Source: AC-37 sp036386455 (GTDB lineage Bacteria; Actinomycetota; Thermoleophilia; Solirubrobacterales; Thermoleophilaceae). From it: a stretch of 30,031 nucleotides of DNA. The translations under genes and the position numbers were made by a program. Numbering within the stretch: the stretch's first letter is position 1; the number at the start of each line of letters is the position of its first letter. The DNA is taken from contig DASVVS010000095.1 in assembly GCA_036386455.1 (NCBI GenBank), positions 1 to 30,031 of the forward strand, read 5' to 3'. Under the pieces are notes generated by a model. It was not told the DNA's origin and did no database searches. It saw only the letters and a program-made list of their open reading frames with translations. Below, one piece after another: positions 1 through 8,488 of this stretch.

Positions 1-108
1 CTCGCGGTACTCCTTCGCGTTGATGACGCTGTTCCAGCTCGTCATCCCGACGAGCGCCGCGAACAGCACGAGGATGAGCCCGAAGAGCTTGAGGATCGGC
101 GCGTTCAT
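1..108 (-). CDS. Penicillin-binding protein (PbpA/FtsI-like), N-terminal fragment
   Basis: Only the first 36 codons are inside the window; the gene runs off the left edge. The ATG (108-106) overlaps the ftsW stop as ATGA, which implies translational coupling. The visible protein starts with a short cytoplasmic stretch (MNAPILKLFG) followed by one hydrophobic segment (about residues 8-25) and then SVINAKEYRE. This is the usual signal-anchor start of class B PBPs encoded directly after ftsW/rodA in actinobacteria. Such proteins are membrane-anchored transpeptidases that work with the FtsW/RodA glycosyltransferase. The transpeptidase domain is not visible, so the call rests on the N-terminal anchor and on gene order. 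Confidence 0.7.
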   Translation of the reverse strand, partial: MNAPILKLFGLILVLFAALVGMTSWNSVINAKEYRE

Positions 109-1421
109 GGCGCCTCGGCCTCCCGCCGCGCACGGTCGGACACGAGCAGCAGCAGCGCCAGCAGGATGAAGTTCGCCACGATCGACGAGCCGCCGTAGGA
201 GATGAACGGCAGCGTCACGCCCGTGAGCGGGATGAGCTTCGTGACGCCGCCGACGATGACGAAGACCTGCAGCGCGAGGACCGCCGTCAGCCCCGTCGCC
301 AGGAGCTTGGAGAACGAGTCGGTGGCGAGCATCGCCGTCTTGAAGCCGCGCTCGATGAACAGCAGGTAGACGAGCAGGACCGCCGCCGCTCCGAGCAGGC
401 CGAGCTCGTCGGTGATGACGGCGTAGATGAAGTCGGTGTGCGCCGCCGGCAGGATCGGCGGGTTGTCGCCGAGGCGGATGATCGCCTGGCCGAAGCCCTG
501 GCCGAAGAGCCCGCCGTCGGCCTGGGAGAAGATCGACTGCGCGACCTGGAAGCTGCCGCCGACGGTCTTGCCGTAGAGGTCGGGGTCGAAGGGGTGCAGC
601 CACGCCTCGACACGGCCCTGGATCGTCGGGCGGATCGCGTAGAGCACGCGCGCGCCGAGCGCGAACAGGCCAAGCCCGATCAGCACGAACGAGATCCTGT
701 TCGTCGCGACGTAGACGAGCGCGAGGAAGCCGCCGAAGAACATGAGCGACGAGCCGAGGTCCTGGATGACGAACAGCAGCGCCATCGCCGTTCCCCACAC
801 CGCCAGCAGCGGGCCGAGGTGCTTGAGCGGCGGAAACGTGATCCCCGCGAACCGGCGCGCCCCGATGACGAGCACCTGGCGCGTGTCGCGCAGGTAGGAC
901 GCCAGGAAGATGACGATCGCGATCTTCGCCAGCTCCGCAGGCTGAAAGGCGATCGGCCCCATGTTGAACGACAGGTAGGCGCCGTTGGTCGGCTGGCCCA
1001 GCCGCGGCAGCAGCAGCAGCAGGATCCCGCTGAACGCGATGATGTAGCGGTAGCGCTCGAGCACGCGGTGGTCGCGCAGGAAGACGATCGTCAGGCAGAA
1101 CAGGACGAGGCCGACGCCGAACCAGATCGCCTGCTGGCCCGCCCGCGAGGGCGAGATCCGGTAGATCTCCACGAGCCCGAACGCCGCGAGCAGCGCCACG
1201 AGCGGGAACAGGTACGGGTCCGCGTCGGGCAGCCGCGCGCGGATGAACAGGTGCGCGAACACGCAGGCGCCGAGGAACACGCCGCCGTAGGTCACGGTCA
1301 GCTCGTTGATCTGCGTGCCCTCGGCGTCGCCCTGGCGCGTGATCAGGATCGCCGCGAAGCCGGCCGCGATCAGCAGCGACACCGGGACCAGGGCCATGAG
1401 CTCGCGCGTGCGGGCGGACAT
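105..1421 (-). CDS. ftsW: FtsW/RodA-family peptidoglycan glycosyltransferase (SEDS protein)
   Basis: 438-residue polytopic membrane protein of the SEDS family, which polymerises lipid II into glycan strands together with a class B PBP. Family landmarks can be read along the protein: FQPAELAKIAIVIFLASY near the middle, FVIQDLGSSLMFFGG after it, AHTDFIYAVITDELGLLGA in the third quarter, and PLTGVTLPFISYGGSS close to the C-terminus. About ten hydrophobic segments are visible and the length is normal. The start ATG (1421-1419) shares one base with the pstP stop (TGATG), and the stop overlaps the following PBP start. Whether it serves elongation (RodA) or division (FtsW) cannot be decided from sequence alone; actinobacteria with this fhaA-fhaB-pstP neighbourhood usually call it rodA/ftsW interchangeably. 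Confidence 0.93.
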   Translation of the reverse strand: MSARTRELMALVPVSLLIAAGFAAILITRQGDAEGTQINELTVTYGGVFLGACVFAHLFIRARLPDADPYLFPLVALLAAFGLVEIYRISPSRAGQQAIWFGVGLVLFCLTIVFLRDHRVLERYRYIIAFSGILLLLLPRLGQPTNGAYLSFNMGPIAFQPAELAKIAIVIFLASYLRDTRQVLVIGARRFAGITFPPLKHLGPLLAVWGTAMALLFVIQDLGSSLMFFGGFLALVYVATNRISFVLIGLGLFALGARVLYAIRPTIQGRVEAWLHPFDPDLYGKTVGGSFQVAQSIFSQADGGLFGQGFGQAIIRLGDNPPILPAAHTDFIYAVITDELGLLGAAAVLLVYLLFIERGFKTAMLATDSFSKLLATGLTAVLALQVFVIVGGVTKLIPLTGVTLPFISYGGSSIVANFILLALLLLVSDRARREAEAP

Positions 1422-2704
1422 CAGCGGGGGGTCTCCGTGCGTTCGAGCTCGCGGATGCGCCGCTCCGCGTCGTCCTTGCCGCGCAGCTCGTGGTTCAGCA
1501 GGCGGGAGCGCTGGCGGCGGTCGGCGACCGCGCTCGCGGGCACGCTGCTCGAGTACTCGTGGGTGTACAGGTCCACGCCCAGCGGCAGCTCGTACGGCAG
1601 CCCGCGGAAGAGGCTGACCGCCCCGCGCTCGTCGGTTCCGAGGAAGTACACCTGCCGGCTGGCGGCGTAGAGGCCGATCAGCACGGCGGCGAGGAGGACC
1701 AGGGCGAGTGCCGCGCCGCCGCCGAGCTTCGGGCGGTGGCGGCGCGAGCGAGAGGGGGCGGGTGCGTCGCGCGGGGGTGGCGTGCGGGCCGGCGCGCCGC
1801 CCGGGCCGGCGCGGGCGGGCGTGGCGGCCGCCACGGGGCGCGGCCGCTCCCGGGTCGGGGCGCTCGCGGCGGCGGCGCGCGCCCGTGCCGCCTCCTCGGC
1901 GCCCAGCGCCATCGTCCCCGCCTCGGTCGGCGGCTCGACCGCCGCCATCCCCTCCGGCGGCGTGTCCGCCTCGAGCTCGGCGCCCTCGTCGTCCGCGACC
2001 CGGAACAGCACCGCCGTGATGTTGTCCTTGCCCCCGTTGGCGTTGGCGGCGTCGATCAGTCCGTGCGCGGCGTCGTCGAGCGAGCTCGCGCCTGCGAGGA
2101 TCTGGCGCATCCCCTCGTCGGAGACCATGCCGGACAGCCCGTCCGAGCAGAGCAGGTACACGTCGCCGTCCTTCGCCGTGTGGGTGAAGGTGTCCACCTG
2201 CACGTCGCTCTCGGGACCCAGTGCCCGCGTGATGATCGAGCGCTGCGGGTGCACCTCCGCCTCCTCCGGCGTGAGCTTGCCCTGGCGCACCAGCTCCTCC
2301 ACGAGCGAGTGGTCGTGCGTGAGGCGCTCGAGCTGCCCGCCGCGCAGGCGGTAGAGGCGGCTGTCGCCGACGTGCCCCACGGCCACCTCGCGGCCGCTCA
2401 CGAGCACCGCCGTGAACGTCGTGCCCATGCCGGCGTGCTCGCTGTCGCCCTGCGCCATCTCGTAGATCCGGCGGTTGGCGCCGCGCGCGATCTCGCGCAG
2501 CCGCTCCTCCGCCCGCGAGCCGGCGGCGTCCATGGTCGCCAGCTCCTCGACGGCCATCCGCGACGCCACCTCGCCGGCGCGCGCGCCGCCCATGCCGTCG
2601 GCGACCGCGAACAGCGGCGAGCGCTCGAAGAACGCGTCCTCGTTGCTCTGGCGCTGGCGCCCGACGTCGGTGACGCTCGCCTTTTCGACTATGCGGAGGG
2701 CCAT
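1421..2704 (-). CDS. pstP: PP2C-type Ser/Thr protein phosphatase, membrane anchored (PstP-like)
   Basis: 427 residues. The N-terminal 235 residues form a PP2C (PPM) domain with its metal-binding motifs: DVGRQRQSNEDAF (13-25), ADGMGG (35-40), GHVGDSRLYRL (110-120), CSDGLSG (186-192) and the final GKDNIT (225-230). A low-complexity Ala/Pro/Arg linker follows (about 250-328), then one transmembrane helix (about 329-348) and an extracytoplasmic tail of roughly 80 residues. This is the layout of actinobacterial PstP, which dephosphorylates Ser/Thr kinases and their FHA partners. It starts at ATG 2704, ten bases after the fhaB stop, and is coupled to ftsW. The external tail is basic and charged and has no domain I recognise. 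Confidence 0.95.
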   Translation of the reverse strand: MALRIVEKASVTDVGRQRQSNEDAFFERSPLFAVADGMGGARAGEVASRMAVEELATMDAAGSRAEERLREIARGANRRIYEMAQGDSEHAGMGTTFTAVLVSGREVAVGHVGDSRLYRLRGGQLERLTHDHSLVEELVRQGKLTPEEAEVHPQRSIITRALGPESDVQVDTFTHTAKDGDVYLLCSDGLSGMVSDEGMRQILAGASSLDDAAHGLIDAANANGGKDNITAVLFRVADDEGAELEADTPPEGMAAVEPPTEAGTMALGAEEAARARAAAASAPTRERPRPVAAATPARAGPGGAPARTPPPRDAPAPSRSRRHRPKLGGGAALALVLLAAVLIGLYAASRQVYFLGTDERGAVSLFRGLPYELPLGVDLYTHEYSSSVPASAVADRRQRSRLLNHELRGKDDAERRIRELERTETPR

Positions 2705-2714
2705 CGCGCCAGTC

Positions 2715-3191
2715 CTACTCCTGGTACCGGTACTCGGTGTCGCCGATGCGGACGGTGTCGGCCACGCGCAGCTGCTCGGGCTTGCGGAGCTGCCGCCCGT
2801 TCAGGTAGGTGCCGTTGGTCGATCCCATGTCCTCGATGTACATGAACTGCCCGCGCGGGAAGATGCGTGCGTGCGCGGACGACGCGTAAGGATCGTCGAT
2901 CCGCACGTCCGCCGTGGGTGAGCGGCCGAGCGTGGCGCTCTCGTGGATCTCGAACGACGTGCCCGGCTCGTAGCCCAGCGCGGCCACCACCTCGAGCCGC
3001 GGCCGCACGCCGCTGCGCAGGTCCATCGAGGCCCCGCGCTGGCGCGCGCCGCCCCCGGCGTCCTCCTCCTCGTCGGGAAGCCGCCCGGAGCCGGCCATGT
3101 CCTTCAGGGCGCTGCGGACGGTCCACAGCAGGAACAGGTAGAGCACGGCCAGGAACCCGAACTTGAGCAGCACGGCGACGGGATCTGTCAC
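2715..3191 (-). CDS. fhaB: FHA-domain protein with N-terminal membrane anchor (FhaB/FipA-like)
   Basis: 158 residues from GTG 3191. The frame stays open further upstream, but the extra residues overlap the fhaA stop and look non-coding. The GTG has a GAGG seven bases upstream and gives the expected start, a single transmembrane segment (LLKFGFLAVLYLFLLW) at the very N-terminus. After an acidic linker comes a C-terminal FHA domain with SFEIHESATLGRSPTADVRI, SAHARI and the diagnostic GSTNGTYLNG. FHA domains bind phosphothreonine. In mycobacteria the equivalent protein docks on phosphorylated division and cell-wall partners. It lies 19 bases after fhaA and 10 before pstP in one tight operon. Confidence 0.92.
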   Translation of the reverse strand: MTDPVAVLLKFGFLAVLYLFLLWTVRSALKDMAGSGRLPDEEEDAGGGARQRGASMDLRSGVRPRLEVVAALGYEPGTSFEIHESATLGRSPTADVRIDDPYASSAHARIFPRGQFMYIEDMGSTNGTYLNGRQLRKPEQLRVADTVRIGDTEYRYQE

Positions 3192-3210
3192 GGGCGGGCC
3201 TCGGTCATGG

Positions 3211-3981
3211 CTATTCGAGCTCGAAGCGCAGGCGGGCGAGGCCGAGCACGATCTCGTCGCCCGGCTCGAGGCGGGCCTGGTCCACACGGTGCCCGTTCAC
3301 CTTGACGCCGTTGGTCGAGCCGAGGTCGGCCACCACCCAGTAGCCGCCCTCGAAGCGCAGCTCGGCGTGCCGGCGCGAGACGTTCGGGTCCTCGACGGTC
3401 ACGTCGCAGTCGCGCGAGCGGCCGATCAGCAGGCGGGTGCCCGAGAGGACCGTGCGCTTGTCCTCGCCGATCAGCATCGCCTGGCCGCCGGGGGCCGCGG
3501 CGGGCGCGTCGATCCGGCGCGCGGCGCGGTCGGGCGAGTAGACCATCGTGTGGCCGAAGTCCTCCGCCGACGGCGCGGCCTCCTGGAACCACTCCGGCGC
3601 CTCGTCGGCGGGCGGCTGCACGAGCTGGGCCTGGATCCCGAACTCCCCCAGGCTCAGGCGCTCGTCGGTCTCGAAGTCGATCGTCGGGCGCGTGACGAGC
3701 GCGAGGCCCTCCGTGCGGGCGTACTCGAGCAGGTAGTCGGACAGCTCCTTCTTCACGCCGTCCTCGTAGCCCTCGAAGTGCCCGCGGTCCTCCGGCGAGA
3801 GCCAGACCGTGTAGTGGTTCGGCACGTAGGTGTGCGAGATCGACCGCGTCTGGTTGTCCTGCATCTCCTTGGCCAGCTTGCGGGCGAGCTCGACCGGCTC
3901 GACCTTCGAGCGGAACGCGCGGCTGAACGCGCCGCCGACCAATCCCTCCAGCTTGGCCTCGAGGCTTCTCAGGACACTCAC
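3211..3981 (-). CDS. fhaA: FhaA-like protein: DUF3662 domain plus C-terminal FHA domain
   Basis: 256 residues from GTG 3981. Residues 1-120 match the DUF3662 (FhaA N-terminal) type: FSRAFRSKVEPVELARKLAKEM, NHYTVWLSPEDRGHFEGY and TRPTIDFETDERLSLGEFGI. Residues about 175-256 are an FHA domain with GRSRDCDVTVEDPNVSRRHAEL and GSTNGVKVNG, the phosphothreonine-binding loops. The linker contains HTMVYSP (144-150), a plausible kinase target because a threonine here could be phosphorylated and bound by an FHA domain; that is inference. FhaA proteins connect Ser/Thr kinases to lipid II flippase and wall synthesis. It sits 12 bases after the kinase stop, so the kinase and its likely reader are co-transcribed. 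Confidence 0.93.
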   Translation of the reverse strand: MSVLRSLEAKLEGLVGGAFSRAFRSKVEPVELARKLAKEMQDNQTRSISHTYVPNHYTVWLSPEDRGHFEGYEDGVKKELSDYLLEYARTEGLALVTRPTIDFETDERLSLGEFGIQAQLVQPPADEAPEWFQEAAPSAEDFGHTMVYSPDRAARRIDAPAAAPGGQAMLIGEDKRTVLSGTRLLIGRSRDCDVTVEDPNVSRRHAELRFEGGYWVVADLGSTNGVKVNGHRVDQARLEPGDEIVLGLARLRFELE

Positions 3982-3993
3982 GGACGGGCCATC

Positions 3994-5856
3994 CTACGGA
4001 ACCGGTTCCCCGTCTCCGGGGCCGGTGCGCAGCCCCGACCAGACCCCCGCGACGGCCACGAACGCGCCGATCGCGGCCCCCGCCGCGGCCCCGCGCGCCT
4101 GGTCCAGCGCCACCGTGCCGGAGGCCAGCTCCGCGATCCCCTGGTGGGCGGCGGCCAGCGCGGCCGCCCAGACCGCCGCCGCCAGCACGTCGAGCACCAG
4201 CGAGCGCCCGCGCACCACCAGTGGCAGCACGGCCGCGAACGCCGCCCACGCCACGACCGGCAGCACCGCGGGCGAGAGCACGAGCGGGCCGATCGCGTCG
4301 GTGACCGCGCCCGACAGCGACTCCGCCCACGCGCCACGCGACTCGGCGTCGCCGGGCGGGCCGAGGAGCAGCTCGTCGGAGCTGAGCAGCTCGGCGACCG
4401 CGAGCCACGCGAAGCCGGCGGCGCCGAGCCCGGCGCGGCGCCAGGCGGTGGACGCCAGCCCGGCGGCTCCCACGAACGCGGGCGCGATCCCGATCACGCC
4501 GAGGAGCGGCGCGGCGGCGGGCATCGACCAGAGCCGCCCCGCCCGCAGGAGCAGCGGCGGCACGATCGCCACCGCGAGCCCGACCACGAGCGCGGTCCCG
4601 TCGAGCAGCTCCGAGCCGAACCAGCCGACCGTGCCGATCGCGGCGGCGAGCCAGCCGAGGCGCGGCAGCAGCGCGACCGCCACCGCCGTCGCCGCCACCG
4701 CGGCGGCGACGCTGAACGAGGGGTCGGGCCCGAGCGTCTCGAGCCCGGCCAGCACCAGTGCCGCGGCGGCGAGCCCCGCTATCGCGCGCGTGACGAGGTC
4801 GTAGGTGCGCTCCCCGCCGGGCAGCACGAGCGCTGTCTCGTCGGTGCGCGGCAGGCCGACCCGCTCCACCGTCTCCGGCGCCGCCAGGCCGCCCTGGTCG
4901 GCGAGCGAGGGCACATAGCCGGCGAGCGCCTCGCGCAGCGAGCGCAGGTCGGGGCGCCGCTCGGCGACCGGGTCGAGCGCAGCGTCGATCCACGCGCACA
5001 TGTCTGGCGGGAGGTCGGGGCGGTACGCCGAGAGCAGCGGCAGGCGCCGCCCGAGCCGGCGGGCGGTGGCGGCGGGCGTGGGTCCGCGCACCGGGTTCGC
5101 CCCGGTCCAGGACTCGTAGAGCGTGAGCGCGAGCGAGTAGACGTCGGCGGCGGCCGTCACGCGCCGGCCCTCGGCCTGCTCGGGCGCCATGTAGGCGAGC
5201 GTGCCGACCACGTCGCCGGTGCGGGTGAGCGGGTCGCCGACGGCGAGCTGGGCCACGCCGAAGTCGGCGAGCTTCGCGAACCCGGCCCCCGCCGCCGGCT
5301 GCGCCACCACGATCACGTTCTGCGGCTTCATGTCGCGGTGCACCACCTTGCGGTCGTGCGCGTGGGCGAGCGCGTCGCACAGGGCGATGCCGATCCGGGC
5401 CACGTCGCGGTCCGACAGCGCGCCCTCGCGGGTCAGCTCGGCCATCGTCCGGCCAGGAACGAGCTCGGACACCAGGTAGACGGCCTCGTCGTCCTCGCCC
5501 AGCTCGTACAGCTGCACGATGCCGGGATGGTTCAGGCGCGCCGCCACGCGGGCCTCGCGCGCGGCGCGGGCCGTGACGGGGTCGTCGCCGTCGGCCTGGA
5601 TGACCTTGACCGCCACCTCGCGCTCGAGCTTCTCGTCGAACGCCAGCCAGACCACGCCGAAGCCGCCCGCGCCGAGCTTGCGCTCGAGCCGGTAGCGGTC
5701 GAGCACGAGCCGCCCGCCGCCACTGGCGGGCGGGCGCTCGCCGGAGAGCGGCTCGGTGGCGTCGCGGTGCTCGCGGCGCGCGACGATCTCACCCCCCAGG
5801 CGGGCGGTCGGGTCCTCAGGCGGGCCGAGATCCTCTGTGGTCAAGGGGCGTTCCAC
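3994..5856 (-). CDS. Ser/Thr protein kinase with multi-pass membrane C-terminal half and no PASTA repeats
   Basis: 620 residues from GTG 5856 (VERPLTTEDLG); the open frame upstream has no good start before it and crosses the divergent promoter region. The kinase domain (about 53-330) is complete: glycine loop GAGGFG (62-67), catalytic Lys84 in VAVKVIQ, HRDMKPQN with catalytic Asp175, DFG Asp198 and GTLAYMAPEQ in the activation segment. The rest, from about residue 360, is a series of hydrophobic Ala/Leu-rich segments, probably eight or more transmembrane helices. There are no extracellular PASTA repeats as in PknB. It is the first gene of the operon, so it likely phosphorylates FhaA, FhaB and PBP/FtsW partners and is opposed by PstP. 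The signal it senses, if any, would be in or at the membrane. Confidence 0.93.
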   Translation of the reverse strand: MERPLTTEDLGPPEDPTARLGGEIVARREHRDATEPLSGERPPASGGGRLVLDRYRLERKLGAGGFGVVWLAFDEKLEREVAVKVIQADGDDPVTARAAREARVAARLNHPGIVQLYELGEDDEAVYLVSELVPGRTMAELTREGALSDRDVARIGIALCDALAHAHDRKVVHRDMKPQNVIVVAQPAAGAGFAKLADFGVAQLAVGDPLTRTGDVVGTLAYMAPEQAEGRRVTAAADVYSLALTLYESWTGANPVRGPTPAATARRLGRRLPLLSAYRPDLPPDMCAWIDAALDPVAERRPDLRSLREALAGYVPSLADQGGLAAPETVERVGLPRTDETALVLPGGERTYDLVTRAIAGLAAAALVLAGLETLGPDPSFSVAAAVAATAVAVALLPRLGWLAAAIGTVGWFGSELLDGTALVVGLAVAIVPPLLLRAGRLWSMPAAAPLLGVIGIAPAFVGAAGLASTAWRRAGLGAAGFAWLAVAELLSSDELLLGPPGDAESRGAWAESLSGAVTDAIGPLVLSPAVLPVVAWAAFAAVLPLVVRGRSLVLDVLAAAVWAAALAAAHQGIAELASGTVALDQARGAAAGAAIGAFVAVAGVWSGLRTGPGDGEPVP

Positions 5857-5983
5857 TGCGGGTTTTGGGTTCGGGACGGTGGGGCGGCCACCTGCCCGCT
5901 GGGAGCCTCCGCCCGTTGTGCGGCCGGGGCGCCCGTAATACTTGCGACATAGCCTGCCAAGTCTGGCGGGCCGGAGCGTCCCT
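5857..5983. promoter_or_regulatory. Divergent promoter region between kinase operon and CARDB membrane gene
   Basis: 127 bp separate two diverging starts (GTG 5856 on minus, TTG 5984 on plus). On the minus strand TATTAC (5940-5935) is a possible -10 hexamer about 80 bases before the kinase start, with TTGGCA upstream, but the spacer is only about 14 bases. For the plus gene, CCGGAG just before the TTG serves as ribosome-binding site. No operator palindrome stands out. Confidence 0.35.
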
Positions 5984-7075
5984 TTGTCCTTCTTCGACGA
6001 GCGAGACGACAGGCCGAGCAGGACTGCAACGCGGCGTCCCCCGCCGCGCGGTCCCGGCACCGATCGCCAGACTCTGCTGGTCCGGCGCCTGATCGCGCTC
6101 GGCGGCGGGATCCTGCTGCTGATCCTCCTGTTCGTGGTCATCAAGGGCTGCCGCGAGAGCGCCCGCGAGGACGCGTTCCGCAACTACGTGCGCGACGTGG
6201 GTGCGCTCGTCCAGGAGTCCGACCAGGCCAGCCAGCAGCTCTTCGGCCTGCTCACGCGGCCGGGGCGGCGCACGCCGCTGCAGCTCCAGAGCGAGGTCAA
6301 CAGCTTCCAGAGCGACGCCGCCCAGCTCGCCGACCGCGCGCGCGACACCGACCACCCCGGCGAGCTCGACGGCGCGCACAGGTACTTCGTGGAGGCGCTC
6401 GAGTTTCGCCGCGACGGCATGGGCCGCATCGCGCGCGACCTCCCCGGCGCGCTCGGCGACCAGGGCCGCGAGGAGGCGACCGCGCGGATCACCGTGACGA
6501 TGCGCAGCTTCCTCGCGAGCGACGTGATCTACGACGAGCGCTTCGTGCCGCGCCTCTCGCGCGCGATCGAGAAGGAGAAGCTCGGCGACATCACCATCCC
6601 GCGCTCGCGCTTCCTGCCGGACCTCCAGTGGCTGCGGCCCACTGTCGTGACCGAGCGGATCGAGGCGATCCGCGGCGGCGGGGGCGGCGCCGGACCGGCC
6701 GCGCCCGGGCTGCACGGCACGGCGCTCGTGGGAGTCACCGCCAAGCCCGGCGGCAAGACGCTCAACGCCGGCGGTGCCACCGACATCGCGGTCTCGCCGC
6801 GGCTGTCCTTCGACGTGGCGCTCTCGAACGGCGGCGAGCACGAGGAGCGCGACGTGACCGTCTCGGTCACGGTCACGGGCGCCGGGCGGCCGCTCGTGCG
6901 CGAGCAGCGTCTGCCGTCGATCAAGCCCGGCGAGCAGAAGACCGTGAGCATCCCGCTCGCCGCCACGCCGCCGACCGGACGGCCGGTCACGATCCGGGTC
7001 GAGGTCAAGCCGGTGCCCGGCGAGAAGAAGGTCGACAACAACAAGCAGAGCTTCCCGGCGATCTTCACGCGCTAG
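5984..7075 (+). CDS. Conserved single-pass membrane protein with C-terminal CARDB-like domain
   Basis: 363 residues if translation begins at TTG 5984 (LSFFDERDD), which has GGAG about eight bases upstream; an ATG at 5942 is also in frame but adds a poorly coding stretch. After a basic Pro/Arg-rich cytoplasmic lead there is one transmembrane helix (about 35-52: LIALGGGILLLILLFVVIKG), then an extracytoplasmic helical region (about 55-225) rich in Glu/Arg/Gln. The last roughly 110 residues resemble a CARDB/Ig-like fold: LSFDVALSNGGEHEERDVTV, then LPSIKPGEQKTVSIPL, then KKVDNNKQSF. CARDB domains are adhesive beta-sandwiches found on cell surfaces. It diverges from the kinase operon, and a role at the cell envelope is a guess. 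I do not recognise a named family for the full length. Confidence 0.8.
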   Translation: MSFFDERDDRPSRTATRRPPPRGPGTDRQTLLVRRLIALGGGILLLILLFVVIKGCRESAREDAFRNYVRDVGALVQESDQASQQLFGLLTRPGRRTPLQLQSEVNSFQSDAAQLADRARDTDHPGELDGAHRYFVEALEFRRDGMGRIARDLPGALGDQGREEATARITVTMRSFLASDVIYDERFVPRLSRAIEKEKLGDITIPRSRFLPDLQWLRPTVVTERIEAIRGGGGGAGPAAPGLHGTALVGVTAKPGGKTLNAGGATDIAVSPRLSFDVALSNGGEHEERDVTVSVTVTGAGRPLVREQRLPSIKPGEQKTVSIPLAATPPTGRPVTIRVEVKPVPGEKKVDNNKQSFPAIFTR

Positions 7076-7089
7076 CTAGCCTCGCGACG

Positions 7090-7602
7090 ATGGACGAGCT
7101 GACCACGACACAGGGGATCGTCGCGCTGGCGGCGGGCGGCGTGGCGCTGCTCGCGCTGCTGCTGGCGGTGGTGCTCGGCTTCAAGCTGCGGCGGCTGCGG
7201 CAGGGCCAGTCGGCCGTGCTGGGCGAGCACGGCTCGCGGGACCTCGTCGCGCACGCGGAGCGCCTCGAGGGCGGCTTCACGCAGCTGCGCGACTGGGTGG
7301 AGGAGTCGATGCACAACGTCGAGTCGCGCATGGGCCAGGTCGAGGGCCGCGTGGACGGCTGCATCGCCTACCACTCGCTGATCCGCTACGACGCCTACAA
7401 CGAGCTGTCGGGCCACCAGTCGAGCTCGATGGCGCTGCTCGACAGCCACCGCAACGGGCTCGTGCTCTCGGCGATCGTGCACCGCGACTCCGCTCGCCTG
7501 TACGTGAAGCAGGTGCAGGGCGGCGAGGGCGAGGTGGCGCTGTCGCCGGAGGAGCAGGAGGCCGTCGACACCGCACTGGCCGCGCCGCTGCGCGCGGCCT
7601 GA
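7090..7602 (+). CDS. DUF4446 family membrane protein
   Basis: 170 residues from ATG 7090, 14 bases after the previous stop. One N-terminal transmembrane helix (about 8-35, GIVALAAGGVALLALLLAVVLG) is followed by a short coiled-coil-like segment (FTQLRDWVEESMHNVESRMGQ). The conserved block is YHSLIRYDAYNELSGHQSSSMALLDSHRNG, then LSAIVHRDSARLYVKQVQGGE, typical of DUF4446 proteins, which are small membrane proteins often found near spo0J/parB and the origin in Gram-positive bacteria. The biochemical role is unknown. It is probably co-transcribed with the upstream gene and with pheA, which begins 8 bases after its stop. Confidence 0.88.
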   Translation: MDELTTTQGIVALAAGGVALLALLLAVVLGFKLRRLRQGQSAVLGEHGSRDLVAHAERLEGGFTQLRDWVEESMHNVESRMGQVEGRVDGCIAYHSLIRYDAYNELSGHQSSSMALLDSHRNGLVLSAIVHRDSARLYVKQVQGGEGEVALSPEEQEAVDTALAAPLRAA

Positions 7603-7610
7603 GGTCGGGC

Positions 7611-8474
7611 GTGCGGGTCGCGTTCCTGGGCCCGGCCGGGACGTTCACCGAGGAGGCGCTGCGGCATTCGGCGCCGCCCGGCGCCGGCCTCGAGGAGGTC
7701 CCGTATCCGACGGTCTACGAGACGGTCATGGCGGTGCAGGACGGAGCCGTGGACCGGGCGGTGGTCCCGATCGAGAACTCGCTCGAGGGGTCGGTGACCG
7801 CCACGCTCGACGCCCTTGCCGGCGAGGCCGACCGCGTGCGGATCGCGGCGGAGGTCGTGCGCCCGGTGAGCCACTGCCTCATCGCGCGGGCGGGCGTGGC
7901 GCTCGAGGACGTGCGGCGCGTGATCTCGCACCCGCAGGCGATCGCGCAGTGCGCGGAGTTCCTGCGCGGCGGGCTGGCGCACGCCGAGCCGGGCTCGGCG
8001 CCGTCGACCGCCGACGCCGTGCGCACCGTGGCCGAGACCGCCGAGCCATGGGCGGCGCTGGCCCCGCGCCTGGCGGCGGAGCTGTACGGGTGCGAGGTGC
8101 TGGCTGAGGGGGTCGAGGACCGAGCGGACAACGTCACGCGCTTCGTCTGGCTCGCGCCGGCGGCCGAGCCGGCGACGGAGGCGCCCTCCAAGACCTCGAT
8201 CGTCTTCTGGGGCTTCAACGACGAGTCGCCGGGTGCCCTCGTGGGGGTGCTCGCGGAGCTCGCCGACCGCGACGTGAACCTCACGAAGATCGAGTCGCGG
8301 CCGCGGCGGGTCGCGCTCGGGCACTACATGTTCTTCGCCGACCTCGAGGGCGGGGCCGAGGAGCCGGCCGTGGCCGAGGCGCTTGGCGCGCTCGCGCGTC
8401 GCGTCGAGACGCTGCGCGTGCTCGGCACGTATCCAGTGCTGCGAGCGGGCTTGGGCGACACGCCCTCCCGTTAG
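7611..8474 (+). CDS. pheA: Prephenate dehydratase
   Basis: 287 residues from GTG 7611, the normal length of a monofunctional prephenate dehydratase. It converts prephenate to phenylpyruvate in phenylalanine synthesis. The catalytic domain begins at once with VAFLGPAGTFTEEAL and contains VVPIENSLEGSV, the active-site region, and VISHPQAIAQCAEFL. Residues about 195-275 form an ACT regulatory domain: TSIVFWGFNDESPGALVGVL, then NLTKIESRPRR, where the ESRP motif binds phenylalanine in the family, so feedback inhibition is expected. No chorismate mutase domain is attached. It follows the DUF4446 gene with an 8-base gap and looks like part of the same transcript. Confidence 0.96.
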   Translation: MRVAFLGPAGTFTEEALRHSAPPGAGLEEVPYPTVYETVMAVQDGAVDRAVVPIENSLEGSVTATLDALAGEADRVRIAAEVVRPVSHCLIARAGVALEDVRRVISHPQAIAQCAEFLRGGLAHAEPGSAPSTADAVRTVAETAEPWAALAPRLAAELYGCEVLAEGVEDRADNVTRFVWLAPAAEPATEAPSKTSIVFWGFNDESPGALVGVLAELADRDVNLTKIESRPRRVALGHYMFFADLEGGAEEPAVAEALGALARRVETLRVLGTYPVLRAGLGDTPSR

Positions 8475-8477
8475 ACT
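8451..8477 (+). promoter_or_regulatory. Possible promoter for the HNH endonuclease gene
   Basis: TTGGGC (8451-8456) and TAGACT (8472-8477) look like -35 and -10 hexamers, although the spacer is 15 bases, shorter than ideal. The -10 overlaps the pheA stop and ends 11 bases before the GTG at 8489, so a transcript starting here would have almost no leader. A TAGACT also lies just upstream of the tRNA-Ile gene (24838-24843). Confidence 0.3.
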
Positions 8478-8488
8478 GAGGCCGCACA

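Noticed and set aside
3163..5952. 929-codon open frame on the plus strand opposite the kinase and fha genes
   Set aside because: Arg/Ala/Gly/His-rich composition without any domain; it is the antisense shadow of high-GC genes whose own translations match known families.
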